Source: TMP-86 sp044226865
GTDB lineage: Bacteria > Pseudomonadota > Gammaproteobacteria > Steroidobacterales > Steroidobacteraceae
Direction: 5' to 3'
Length of the DNA stretch: 64,000 nt
Assembly (NCBI GenBank): GCA_044226865.1
Contig: JBGAGE010000006.1
Span: forward strand, 434,001-498,000
Shown here: positions 34,901-43,287 of the stretch, piece after piece
How positions within the stretch are numbered: position 1 is the stretch's first letter
Layout: every line of letters starts with the position of its first letter
Notes under the pieces: model-generated
Databases searched by the model: none
What the model was told of the DNA's origin: nothing
Seen by the model: the letters and a program-made list of their open reading frames with translations, nothing else
Program-made: the position numbers and the translations under genes

Positions 34901-37560
34901 AGGCGCCGGAACGATGTCAGGAGCTTGGCGACATCGTCGAAATGCAGGCCGGTGGTGGGCTCGTCGAACAGGAACAGCGAGCCGCGTGCGCGGCTGGCGC
35001 CGCGGCTCACGGCGAGTTCGCGCGTGGCATTGTCGGCCAGGTGGCCGGCCAGCTTCAGGCGCTGCGCCTCGCCGCCGGACAGCGTGGGCACCGGCTGGCC
35101 GAGGCGCAGGTAGTCGAGTCCGACGTCCGCGAGCGGTGCGAGCCGCAGGCAGACTTCCGCATCGTCCTTGAAGTAGGCCAGGGCCTCCGAGACGGTGAGC
35201 TCCAGCACATCGGCGATGCTCTTCTCGCCCCCATTGGCGCGCGAGAGCTTGCATTCCAGCACCTCGCTGCGGAAACGCCGGCCATTGCAATCCGGGCAGC
35301 GCAGGTACACATCCGACAGGAACTGCATTTCGACGTGCTCGAAGCCGTTGCCGCCGCACGCGGGGCAGCGGCCATTGCCGGCATTGAAACTGAAGGTGCC
35401 GGCGGTGTACTTGCGCTCGCGGCTCTCGGGGAGCTTGGCGAACAGCGCGCGAATGGCATCGAACGCGCCCACGTAACTCGCCGGGTTGGAGCGGGTGGTG
35501 CGGCCGATGGGGCTCTGGTCCACCATGACCACCGCATCCACCTGCTCGGCGCCGTGCAGGGCGTCCATTGCGCCCGGGCCTTCGGTGGGCTTGCCCTTGG
35601 CGCGCAACAGCGCCGCGTACAGTACATCGTGCACCAGGGTGGACTTGCCCGAGCCGGACACGCCCGTGATGCACACCAGGCGGTTCAGCGGGAAGTCCAC
35701 GTTCACGTTCTTGAGGTTGTGCTCGCGCGCGCCGCGCAATTGCAGGAAGGCCGTGGGTGCGGGCTTGGCGGCCTGCGGCGCGTGCGTGCGCTTGCGGCCG
35801 CTGAGGTAGTCGGCGGTGAGCGAGTCGGCACGCAGGATGCCGGCGGCCGGACCTTCGTACACGATCCGTCCGCCGTGCTCGCCCGGGCCCGGGCCCACGT
35901 CGATGATGCGATCCGCCGCGCGCATCACATGCGGATCGTGCTCCACCACCACCAGCGTGTTGCCGGCATCGCGCAGCCGCTGCATCACGCCCACGATCCG
36001 GTCGACGTCTCTTGCATGCAGCCCGATGGATGGTTCGTCCAACACGAACAAGGTATTCACCAGCGACGTGCCGAGCGCGGTGGTGAGATTGATGCGCTGC
36101 ACCTCGCCGCCGGAGAGCGTGCGCGACTGGCGGTCGAGCGTGAGATACGCAAGGCCCACGTCCGCGAGATACTTCAGGCGCGTGCGGATTTCGCCCAGCA
36201 CCAGTTCGGCCGCATCGTCCAGCGGCGCGGGCAGTTCGAGCTCCTCGAATACCGCCCGCGTGCGCTCCAGCGAAAGCAGCATGACCTCGCGGATGTTGTA
36301 GCCGGGCAGGCGCCGCTCACCCGCGGGCGGCGCGCGGCCGATGCGCCAAAGGAGCGCGTCCGGCTTCAGGCGCGCGCCATCGCAGGCGGGACACTCGGTA
36401 TACGAGCGGTAGCGAGACAGCAGCACCCGGATGTGCATCTTGTACGCCTTGGTCTCGAGCCAGGCGAAGAAGCGTTTCGCGCCATACCAGACCTTCTTCG
36501 TCCACTCGCCCTCGCCATCGAGGACCCACGCGCGCTGCGCGTCGGTGAGATCCCGCCACGGCGTGTCCACGGGAATGCCGCGCTTGCGCGCGAACTTCAT
36601 CAGGTCGTCCTGGCATTCCTTGTACGACTCGCTCTGCCAGGTCTTGATCGCGCCCTCGCGCAGCGACTTCGATGCGTCCGGAATGACGAGATGCCAATCC
36701 ACGCCGATGATGCGGCCGAAGCCGCGGCAGGTCTCGCAGGCGCCCAGCGGCGAATTGAAACTGAAGGTGCTGGGGTTGGGCTCCTGGTAGTGGATGTCGC
36801 ATTCGGCGCAATGCAGGTCGGAGGAGAAGCGCCACGGCGCGCCGGCCTTGCCTTCCTCATCCAGCGGATACACGTCCACGCGACCCTGGCCGACGCGCAT
36901 GGCCGCCTCCAGGCTTTCCGACGCGCGCGCCGGGTCGACGCTGCTCCAGCGCACCCGGTCCTGGATGACGATGAGCTTCTTCGCGCTGCGTTCATGGATG
37001 CGCGTGTAGCCCTGACGCTCGAGCAGGGCCTTGACCTCGGCTTCCTTGAAATTCGCCGGAATGGGAATGGGGAAGGTGATCAACAGGCGCGGATCGGACA
37101 GCGCGGTGCTGCGCTCGCCGATGGCACGGGCGATGCTTTCCGCTGTGTCGCGGTGCACCGGCCGTCCGCAGCCGCGGCAATACAATTGCGAGGCGCGCGC
37201 GAACAGCAGTTTCAGGTGGTCGTTCAACTCGGTCATCGTGCCCACGGTGGAGCGCGAGGTGCGGACCGGATTGTTCTGGTCGATGGCGATGCTGGGTGGA
37301 ATGCCCTCGATGCGATCCACCTGCGGCTTGTCCATGCGGTCCAGGAATTGGCGCGCATAGGGCGAGAACGTCTCCACGTAGCGCCGCTGGCCCTCGGCAT
37401 ACAACGTGTCGAACACGAGCGAGGACTTGCCCGAACCGCTCACGCCGGTGACGACGATGAGTTCGCGCAGCGGCAGGTCGAGGTTCAGGTTTTTGAGGTT
37501 GTTCTGACGGGCGCCGCGGATCCGGATCGCTTCCGGGCGGCGGGAATCAAACGGTGGCAT
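31996..37560 (-). CDS. uvrA: Double-length UvrA-like protein (tandem UvrA fusion)
   Basis: This 1854-residue protein is about twice the usual UvrA length and contains two UvrA-like modules (residues roughly 1-925 and 965-1854). It has four P-loops (GVSGSGKSS or GVSGSGKST; the first Lys is residue 45) and four signatures (LSGGEVQR, LSGGEAQR twice, LSGGESQR). Cys pairs such as CRGCG, CPACGG, CPSCD and CEACEGQG provide zinc sites. UvrA normally dimerises to scan DNA for damage, so this chain may form an intramolecular dimer. It probably acts in nucleotide excision repair or as an accessory UvrA. ATG 37560 is chosen over TTG 37578. It sits 76 bp upstream of the ligase cassette on the same strand. 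Confidence 0.9.
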   Translation of the reverse strand: MPPFDSRRPEAIRIRGARQNNLKNLNLDLPLRELIVVTGVSGSGKSSLVFDTLYAEGQRRYVETFSPYARQFLDRMDKPQVDRIEGIPPSIAIDQNNPVRTSRSTVGTMTELNDHLKLLFARASQLYCRGCGRPVHRDTAESIARAIGERSTALSDPRLLITFPIPIPANFKEAEVKALLERQGYTRIHERSAKKLIVIQDRVRWSSVDPARASESLEAAMRVGQGRVDVYPLDEEGKAGAPWRFSSDLHCAECDIHYQEPNPSTFSFNSPLGACETCRGFGRIIGVDWHLVIPDASKSLREGAIKTWQSESYKECQDDLMKFARKRGIPVDTPWRDLTDAQRAWVLDGEGEWTKKVWYGAKRFFAWLETKAYKMHIRVLLSRYRSYTECPACDGARLKPDALLWRIGRAPPAGERRLPGYNIREVMLLSLERTRAVFEELELPAPLDDAAELVLGEIRTRLKYLADVGLAYLTLDRQSRTLSGGEVQRINLTTALGTSLVNTLFVLDEPSIGLHARDVDRIVGVMQRLRDAGNTLVVVEHDPHVMRAADRIIDVGPGPGEHGGRIVYEGPAAGILRADSLTADYLSGRKRTHAPQAAKPAPTAFLQLRGAREHNLKNVNVDFPLNRLVCITGVSGSGKSTLVHDVLYAALLRAKGKPTEGPGAMDALHGAEQVDAVVMVDQSPIGRTTRSNPASYVGAFDAIRALFAKLPESRERKYTAGTFSFNAGNGRCPACGGNGFEHVEMQFLSDVYLRCPDCNGRRFRSEVLECKLSRANGGEKSIADVLELTVSEALAYFKDDAEVCLRLAPLADVGLDYLRLGQPVPTLSGGEAQRLKLAGHLADNATRELAVSRGASRARGSLFLFDEPTTGLHFDDVAKLLTSFRRLIDAGHSLLVIEHNLDVIGAADWIIDLGPEGGAAGGEVLCTGTPVQVMREPRSYTGAALKHAQHHDQGVQDTPGDWQAAAKRAPSATSPAASNAIEIRGAREHNLKDVDVNLGRNRFTVVTGVSGSGKSTLAFDILFAEGQRRYLESLNAYARQFVQPASRPDVDAIFGIPPTVAIEQRTSRGGRKSTVATLTELYHFLRLLYVKLGVQHCPSCDVPIEPQSAQAIAARVLKDFRGKNVTVLAPLIVSRKGLYTDLARWAKNKGFTHLRVDGTLLPTTRWPRLDRFKEHDIDLPVLGLRVEARAESELRTALDTALQHGKGVLKILPEAASKSKGAADATPAVFSTKRACPRCGTGFPELDPRLFSFNSRHGWCKECFGTGVELEWFDEEQTGEEASWMEPDAEHATACSACQGERLNAVARHVRFRGQSISQLTGLPVETFAKQMEHLKLAGREVEIARDILSELQSRTAFLCDVGLGYLQLNRSAPTLSGGEAQRIRLAAQLGSNLQGVCYVLDEPTIGLHPRDNRVLLDTLERLRAKGNTLVVVEHDEDTIRRADHVLDLGPGAGTRGGRVVAQGTAAELARLPDSLTGRFLSQPLQHPLAPRRPVKPDTPCIEISGASLHNLRKVDARIPLRRLSVITGVSGSGKSSLARDVLLANLQALVSKQGRKSAPELIGCERIEGWQRVTRVLEVDQTPIGRTPRSCPATYIGFWDNIRRVFADTSEARLRGYTASRFSFNTAGGRCEACEGQGVKRIEMNFLPDVRVLCDVCGGRRFNAETLSILFKDKSIGDVLNMSIDDAVEFFAAFGSIHHALKLLEEVGLGYLTLGQQSPTLSGGESQRIKLVTELAKVRTDLVGLDIAEREGLHTLYVLDEPTVGLHMADVEKLIRVLHRLVNAGNTVVVIEHNLDVMAEADWIVDLGPEGGSGGGQVVAQGPPEVVARKSAKSHTAGILKEFLQERAPPPDR

Positions 37561-37699
37561 GTGCTCATGGTAGAGCAATCGCGCCGGTCGTGGCGCATCG
37601 TTTTCAGGAGTCGCTGTTGCGGGGGCAGTCCATGCTGCGGCAGCCGATGTTTCCGCGGAAAAGGCGGCCCGAAGAGCGGGCCGCCCACGATGCGGACGA

Positions 37700-38971
37700 T
37701 CAGACCGGGTCGTCGATGGATGTCGCCAGCGGCGTGAACAGCTTGGGGCCGCCTTCCGTCATGTACCAGCAATCCTCCAAGCGGATGCCGAATTCGCCGG
37801 GAATGTAGATGCCGGGCTCGTCGGAGAAGCACATGCCGGGCTGCAGGGGGGTGGAGTCGCTGCGCACGAGATAGGGTGGTTCGTGCCCGTCCATGCCGAT
37901 GCCGTGACCGGTGCGATGCGAGGTGCCGGGCAGGCGATAGTCCTTGCTCCAGCCCTTGCCTTCATAGTAGGCGCGCACCGCGCGGTCGATGTCGCCGGTC
38001 GGGACTCCCACCTTGGCCGTCTCGAGCGCGATTTCCTGCCCGCGCTTCACCGTATCCCAGATCTCCCGTTGCCGCGCCGAGGGCTTGCCGAAGATCCAGC
38101 TGCGCGAGATGTCCGACTCGTAGCCGTGCACGCTGCAGCCCGAGTCCACCAACACCACCGAGCCCGCATGCAGGGATTGCGGCTTGGATGAGCCGTGCGG
38201 AAAGGCGCTGGCCTCGTTCAGCAGCACCAGCGAGAACGCGTCTGAGCCGCCCAGCGTGGTGATGGCCTCGTTCAGCAGTTTCATGATGTCGCCGCTGGTC
38301 ATGCCGGCGCGCAGCGATGCGTGCACATGACGGATGGCGGCGAGGGTGACATCGTTCGCCACCTGCATGAGCGCGAGCTCCGCGGGCGACTTGATGATGC
38401 GGCAGGCGCGCACCAGCTCATCGCCCGACATTACCCCGGCGCCGGCGCCCAGCGCCTGGAGGGTGCGGTCGATGATGAAGTGCCGCACCGTGCCTTCCAC
38501 CGCGAAGCGGCCATCGGCCGTGCGGCGCTCGCGCAGCGCCTCGGCGAGCAGGGTGAAGGGGCTTTCGTCCTCCTGCCAGGGCTTGACCTCCGCCGGCACC
38601 TGCAGCGATTCGCGGATCGAAGGCTCCTCGAAGAACGGTGTGACCACCACCACCTTGCCATCGGCGCCGATCACCGCCGCGGTGGTGCGCTCCGAGCGCC
38701 ACCAGTGGATGCCGGTGAAATACTGCAGCGAGGAGCCCGCTTCGATCAGGATGGCGGGCACCTGGCGCTCCTGCATGAGCGCCCCGAGCTTCGCGATGCG
38801 TCGTTCGTATTCGGCCGGGGTGATGGGCTTCGCGCCGCCGGTCACGGACTTCAACGCGGGCGCGCGCGCCGTGCGCGCGTGGGATGCCGCGGAGGCACCG
38901 AGGCCGCCCGCCACCGCGGCGCCGGCCGCCGCTGCCGCGAAGAAATGCCGCCTGGAAAATTTGTTCATCAT
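37700..38971 (-). CDS. M24-family Xaa-Pro aminopeptidase-like protein, Tat-exported
   Basis: This 423-residue protein starts with a Tat signal (SRRHFFAAAAAG). It has a creatinase-type N-terminal domain and the pita-bread catalytic domain. The two-metal ligands are visible in order: VDSGCSVHGYESDISR (two Asp), HRTGHGIGMDGHEPP (His), FSDEPGIY (Glu) and IRLEDCW (Glu). It should remove the N-terminal residue before proline from peptides, probably in the periplasm. ATG 38971 or the next ATG (38968) follows GAGGAC. It diverges from apt, with 113 bp between the starts. Confidence 0.9.
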   Translation of the reverse strand: MMNKFSRRHFFAAAAAGAAVAGGLGASAASHARTARAPALKSVTGGAKPITPAEYERRIAKLGALMQERQVPAILIEAGSSLQYFTGIHWWRSERTTAAVIGADGKVVVVTPFFEEPSIRESLQVPAEVKPWQEDESPFTLLAEALRERRTADGRFAVEGTVRHFIIDRTLQALGAGAGVMSGDELVRACRIIKSPAELALMQVANDVTLAAIRHVHASLRAGMTSGDIMKLLNEAITTLGGSDAFSLVLLNEASAFPHGSSKPQSLHAGSVVLVDSGCSVHGYESDISRSWIFGKPSARQREIWDTVKRGQEIALETAKVGVPTGDIDRAVRAYYEGKGWSKDYRLPGTSHRTGHGIGMDGHEPPYLVRSDSTPLQPGMCFSDEPGIYIPGEFGIRLEDCWYMTEGGPKLFTPLATSIDDPV

Positions 38972-39084
38972 GACGTCCTCGGTTGGATCGCGGTGCGCGG
39001 GAAGCAGCGGATTATTGGGCAGGGGCAGCCGCACCGCAACTACGTGCCTTTGGCTATACTGCCGGCACCCTGGGAGGCTTGATC

Positions 39085-39588
39085 GTGTCGACGCTGAAAT
39101 CGTTTATCGCCAATGTGCCGGACTTTCCCCAGCCCGGCATCCTGTTCCGGGACATCTCGCCGCTCCTGCGCGATCACTTCGATGCCACCTTGGATGCCCT
39201 GGATACGCTGTTGACGCCGCCGCAGTGGCAGTCGATCGATGCCATTGCCGGCATCGAATCTCGCGGCTTCATTCTCGGTGCGGCGCTCGCCGCGCGCCGC
39301 GGCAAGGGCTTCGTGCTGGTGCGCAAGCAGGGCAAGCTCCCGCCGCCGGTGGTGGACGTTCCCTACGCCCTGGAGTACGGCACCGGCGTCCTCGAGATGC
39401 AGCCGGGACGCGGGCGCTTGCTGTTGGTCGATGATGTGCTGGCCACGGGCGGCACGCTCACGGCGGCCGCCGAGCTGTGCGCGCGCGCCGGATACGATGT
39501 GCAGGCGCTGATGGTGCTCATCGACCTGCGATTGGTGGCGGGGTATGCCTGGCGCGGCCTGCGGGCGCGCGCTGCCATCGAGTATTGA
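39085..39588 (+). CDS. apt: Adenine phosphoribosyltransferase
   Basis: This 167-residue cytosolic enzyme converts adenine and PRPP to AMP. Its N-terminus (IANVPDFPQPGILFRDISPLL) is a strong Apt signature. AGIESRGFILGAALA follows, and the PRPP loop LLLVDDVLATGGT lies near residue 112. I chose GTG 39085 because GGGAGG lies 7 nt upstream. The frame is open further but without conserved sequence. A TATACT hexamer at 39055-39060 could be its -10. The phosphorylase-like gene starts 2 nt after its stop, forming a purine-salvage pair. Confidence 0.93.
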   Translation: MSTLKSFIANVPDFPQPGILFRDISPLLRDHFDATLDALDTLLTPPQWQSIDAIAGIESRGFILGAALAARRGKGFVLVRKQGKLPPPVVDVPYALEYGTGVLEMQPGRGRLLLVDDVLATGGTLTAAAELCARAGYDVQALMVLIDLRLVAGYAWRGLRARAAIEY

Positions 39589-39590
39589 GC

Positions 39591-40187
39591 ATGCCGGTGT
39601 TGCCGCGGGTCCTCGTGGTCATGGCGCTGCCGACCGAGTCCGACGGCGTGTTCGAAGCGGCGGGCGTGCCGGTGTCGTATTGCGGGATCGGCAAGGTGAA
39701 CGCGGCCATCGTGTTGATGCGCGAACTGGCGCGCTATCGCAGCGCCGGTGAAGCGCCACCCCTGGTCTTCAACGCAGGTTCGGCCGGCAGCCGCTCGCTG
39801 CCCACCGGGAGCCTCGTCGCCTGTCACGAATTCGTGCAGCGTGACATGGACGTGAGCGGCCTGGGCTTCGCCGTGGGCGTGACTCCCTTCGAGGATGTCC
39901 CGGTGAAGCTCGAGTTCCCGGTTGTCTTTCCCGACCTGCCCGCGGGCACCTGCGGCAGTGGTGATTCCTTCGCCACGGGGGAGGCCGCCGTGCCCTGCAC
40001 CGTGGTCGACATGGAGGGCTACGCGCTCGCCAAGGTCTGCTGGCTGGAAAAAATATCGTTCGCATGCGTAAAATACGTTACCGATGGCGCCGATCACGCC
40101 GCCGCCGGCGATTGGCAGCGCAATGCGCACCGGGCGGCCGAGGATTTCCTGCGGCTGTACCGGCGGCTCGCGCAGCGGGGCGGTTGA
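39591..40187 (+). CDS. Nucleoside phosphorylase / methylthioadenosine nucleosidase-like protein
   Basis: This 198-residue member of the PNP/UDP superfamily begins VLVVMALPTESDGVF. The Gly-rich YCGIGKVNAA and FNAGSAGS follow. The active-site Glu lies in VDMEGYALAK and the catalytic Asp in VKYVTDGADH. It is shorter than typical MTA/SAH nucleosidases of about 230 residues. It would release adenine or another base from a nucleoside, and the adjacent apt gene would recycle that adenine to AMP. Coupling is supported by the 2-nt spacing. The exact nucleoside is not resolved. Confidence 0.82.
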   Translation: MPVLPRVLVVMALPTESDGVFEAAGVPVSYCGIGKVNAAIVLMRELARYRSAGEAPPLVFNAGSAGSRSLPTGSLVACHEFVQRDMDVSGLGFAVGVTPFEDVPVKLEFPVVFPDLPAGTCGSGDSFATGEAAVPCTVVDMEGYALAKVCWLEKISFACVKYVTDGADHAAAGDWQRNAHRAAEDFLRLYRRLAQRGG

Positions 40188-40251
40188 CGCGGCCGGCTGC
40201 GCCGCGGCGGTTCGCTGCCTCCTGCGATTCATTGAACGAGAGCCAACCGCC

Positions 40252-41523
40252 ATGACCCCTACCACCGATTCAGTCCCCGGCCCGTCCACCGACCTCCCCG
40301 CCACGGCCGGTCCCGGGCCCGAAGCGCTGGTCGCGGCCGCCTGGCGGCGTTATCACGAGGCGGCCGCCGGGCTCATGCGCGAAATCGAAGCATCCGAGCA
40401 GTTCCGCACGGTGCCGGAGCAGCGCCCCAAGGCGTACCACGCCATGATGGAATCCCTGGCGATGGCCTACAATTTTGCCGTCGGCCCGCGGCTGCGCCGG
40501 CCGCGCATCCACCACAACACCGCCTGGCAGACCGACATGTACACGCTCGGCGGCAACGGGCCGGACTTCGACTATCGCACCATCTTCCTGGACGGCAAGC
40601 AGAGCTACCGCCTCACAGGCAACCTGCGCGACAGCCGCCTCGTCCTCGGCCAGCTTTCCGGAGGCCTGCCTGGCACCGCCGACGAGAAGGCGGCGCGCAA
40701 CTACGACTTTTCCAAGTTCCGGATCGGCGCCGACGGCTCGTTCGAGATCTTCATCAGCGCGACGCCCCACGAGGGAAATTGGATCGAGCTCGACCCGGCG
40801 GCGGACTACCAGTGGATCCTGTTCCGTCCCACCGTCGATACGTTCGATTCGCGTCCGGCCGAATTCCACATCGAGCAACTGACGCCGGAGGACGAGTCGC
40901 GCCGCCGCGCGGAGGAATTCGATCCCGCGGCCATCGCCAGGCGCATCGATTTCGCCACCGGCTTCCTGCGCTACATGATCCGCGATTGGACGCTGGCGTT
41001 CTATCCGCGCACCATGCGCAACGCGGGCGGCCCCAACCGCCTGTTTCGCATCGGCACGGAGATATCGGGCGAGGTCGGCAGCCCCACCGCCGAATACGTG
41101 ATGGGCACCTTCGCGCTCGCCGGGGACGAGTGCCTGTTGCTGGAATTGGCGGATGAGCCCCAGGGAGTCTATTGGGGCGTGCAGGTATTCGATGTCTGGT
41201 TGCGCTCGATCGATTTCCGCAATCGCCAGTCTTCGCTGAACAGCCATCAGATCGCGCGCGACGCCGATGGACGCATCCGCCTGGTCGTGGCATCCAGCGA
41301 CCCTGGCATCGCGAATTGGCTCGATACCGACGGCTTCGAAAAGGGCCAGCTGCTGCTGCGCAACTATCGCACCAGCCGTCCGTCCAGCGTCGAATGCCGG
41401 GTGGTGAAGCTGGCCGACTTGGGGAGCCATTTGCCGCAGTCGACCCAGCGCATCTCACCGGCCGAACGCGAGCAGATGATGGAGCGGCGGCGCGCAGCCT
41501 ACCTGCGTCGCCACGGCGAGTAG
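40252..41523 (+). CDS. DUF1214-like domain protein
   Basis: This 423-residue protein has no signal peptide or membrane segment. It has an N-terminal helical region (AAWRRYHEAAAGLMREIEASEQF), then beta-rich sequence such as WQTDMYTLGGNGPDFDYRTI and FEIFISATPHEGNWIEL. A C-terminal section resembles DUF1214/DUF1254 proteins (WGVQVFDVWLRSIDF and VASSDPGIANWLDTDGFEKG). No catalytic motif is evident. It follows the nucleoside phosphorylase gene on the same strand by 64 nt without an obvious functional link. I cannot assign an activity. Confidence 0.7.
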   Translation: MTPTTDSVPGPSTDLPATAGPGPEALVAAAWRRYHEAAAGLMREIEASEQFRTVPEQRPKAYHAMMESLAMAYNFAVGPRLRRPRIHHNTAWQTDMYTLGGNGPDFDYRTIFLDGKQSYRLTGNLRDSRLVLGQLSGGLPGTADEKAARNYDFSKFRIGADGSFEIFISATPHEGNWIELDPAADYQWILFRPTVDTFDSRPAEFHIEQLTPEDESRRRAEEFDPAAIARRIDFATGFLRYMIRDWTLAFYPRTMRNAGGPNRLFRIGTEISGEVGSPTAEYVMGTFALAGDECLLLELADEPQGVYWGVQVFDVWLRSIDFRNRQSSLNSHQIARDADGRIRLVVASSDPGIANWLDTDGFEKGQLLLRNYRTSRPSSVECRVVKLADLGSHLPQSTQRISPAEREQMMERRRAAYLRRHGE

Positions 41524-41718
41524 CGGCGCGCGGCGCGTCAGTTCGGCTTCGCGTTGAAGCGTTCCGCACTCCGATCGGTGATAAGGACTTTCCCCGATCT
41601 GCTTGCCGGCAATTCCGCAAGCCATCGATGCGCGTCGAGGCGGCGAGCCGCGATAGAATGATCAACAGGGCCACGAGGTCCGACAGTCACCGGGAATTAC
41701 CTGCGAGAGGAGCCGATC

Positions 41719-42045
41719 ATGCCGCGATCGATCAACTGGATGATGAGCGCTTTGCTTGCCACGCTTGCCGTCGCCGGCACCGCCCGCGCGGTGACGCCGG
41801 ATGTCATCGCCGCGAAGTCCGGCTGCATGGCCTGCCACGGCGTCGACAAGAAGATGATGGGACCGTCGTATCACGATATCGCCGCCAAGTACGAAGGCGA
41901 TGCCAAGGCACCGGCCGCATTGGCGGCCAAGGTGCGCGGTGGCGGGACCGGCGTGTGGGGCAAGATGAAAATGTTGCCCATCGATGCCAAGAAGATCAGC
42001 GACGCCGACCTCGACGCCGTGATCGCCTGGATCCTCAAGCAATAA
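41719..42045 (+). CDS. Small class I cytochrome c (c551-like)
   Basis: This 108-residue periplasmic electron carrier has a signal peptide (LLATLAVAGTARA). One haem site, CMACH, lies near residue 38. MGPSYHDIAAKY follows, and the distal Met lies in KMKMLP near residue 85. ATG 41719 has a strong GAGGAG upstream, and TAGAAT at 41654-41659 could be a -10. It converges with the NrfD/Fe-S/tetraheme operon and may receive electrons from that module or feed it. Confidence 0.9.
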   Translation: MPRSINWMMSALLATLAVAGTARAVTPDVIAAKSGCMACHGVDKKMMGPSYHDIAAKYEGDAKAPAALAAKVRGGGTGVWGKMKMLPIDAKKISDADLDAVIAWILKQ

Positions 42046-42060
42046 TGCCGGCGCTGTGAC

Positions 42061-43287
42061 TCAGCCGGCGGGCGGAGCGTGTCGCAGCCCGCCGCGCTCG
42101 AACGCCATGCCGGCCTTCGCCAGCACGGTGAACACCAGCGCGCACAGCGCCCAGATGCCGGCGGCCACGCCCAGTTCCACGGCGGTCGGCGTGTACTCGA
42201 ACACCTCGCCCAAGGGCGTGGGAATGAAGCCGGGCACGATGGTGCCCATGCCTTTCTCCAGCCAGATGCCGATGAATGCGAGCACGCAGGCCAGGTTCAA
42301 CAGGCGCCCCTGCGTGCGCAGCCGGCGCAGCGACAGGATCACCACCGCCACCAGGTTCAAGGCCAGCGCGCTCCAGATGTAGGATCGCAGGTTGCCGAGT
42401 CCGTGCAGCCCGAAATACAGGTAGCGCAGCGAGGCCGAGTGCGCCCCTTCGTTGTAGAAGTCGGTGAACAGCTCCGCGCCGACGAAGAAGATGCTGATCT
42501 GCAGCGCCGTGCCCATGATCAGCGCGAGCGTGTCGATCACGCTCTGGCTGACGGGAAAATCAGCCACGCGCCGCAGGGCCTTCAACACCAGGATGATCAG
42601 CGCGGGCCCGGACACGAAGGCCGTTGCGATGAAGCGTGGCGCCAGCAGCGCGATGTTCCAGAACGGCCGCGCCGAATTGGCGGAAAACAGGAAGGCCGTG
42701 ACCGTGTGGATGGAAATGGCCCACAGGATGGCGAGCAACACCCACGGCAGGTAGGCGCGCGTATTGGGCTCGCGGCCGCGGTAGTGGCAATACAGCAGAT
42801 ACATCGGAATGGCGATGTTGAGCAGCAGGTAGCCGCTCAGGACCACCACGTCCCAGGCCAGCATGGACACCGGCCAATTGAAGCGGCCGAGCACCGGAAT
42901 CATGTGCCACACGCGGTCCGGCCGGCCGAGATCCACGATCACGAAGGTCATGGCGCCGATCACGGCCGCCACGGCCAGGCCCTCGCCCATCAGCACCACC
43001 GACTTGATGTCCTGGCGGTGATGAACGTAGGCCGGAATCACCAGCAGCACCGCAGCCGCGGCAATGCCGACGAGGAAGGCGAAGTTCGAGATGTAGAAGC
43101 CCCAGGAAACCTGGTCGCTCAGGCCGGTGACCACCAGGCCGTTCATGAGCTGCAGGCCGTAGCAATACGAGCCGAGTGCGATGACGGCGAGCAGGCTCAT
43201 CACCCACAGCCAGTAGGCGCGGCTGCCGCGCAGCATGGCGCGGATTCCGTCGATCAAGAAGTGCAGGAATGGCATGGGTGCGTGCAC
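42061..43287 (-). CDS. NrfD/PsrC/DsrP-family integral membrane quinone-interacting subunit
   Basis: This 408-residue protein has about ten hydrophobic helices. It carries NrfD-family patterns such as WGFYISNFAFLVGIAAAAVL, IVDLGRPDRVWHM and FNWPVSMLAWDVVVLSGYL, most like DsrP. The family exchanges electrons and protons between the quinone pool and a periplasmic Fe-S partner. GTG 43287 follows directly on the Fe-S gene's stop. ATG 43275 is an alternative. With the Fe-S and tetraheme genes upstream it forms a three-gene membrane redox module. No dsrAB, dsrC or other reductase gene is in view. Confidence 0.9.
   Translation of the reverse strand: MHAPMPFLHFLIDGIRAMLRGSRAYWLWVMSLLAVIALGSYCYGLQLMNGLVVTGLSDQVSWGFYISNFAFLVGIAAAAVLLVIPAYVHHRQDIKSVVLMGEGLAVAAVIGAMTFVIVDLGRPDRVWHMIPVLGRFNWPVSMLAWDVVVLSGYLLLNIAIPMYLLYCHYRGREPNTRAYLPWVLLAILWAISIHTVTAFLFSANSARPFWNIALLAPRFIATAFVSGPALIILVLKALRRVADFPVSQSVIDTLALIMGTALQISIFFVGAELFTDFYNEGAHSASLRYLYFGLHGLGNLRSYIWSALALNLVAVVILSLRRLRTQGRLLNLACVLAFIGIWLEKGMGTIVPGFIPTPLGEVFEYTPTAVELGVAAGIWALCALVFTVLAKAGMAFERGGLRHAPPAG

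Noticed and set aside
33559..37737. Very long open frame antisense to the double uvrA gene
   Set aside because: It mirrors the uvrA reading frame in high-GC DNA. The translation is rich in Arg/Ala/Gly/His with no family motif, while the opposite strand encodes four intact ABC signatures.
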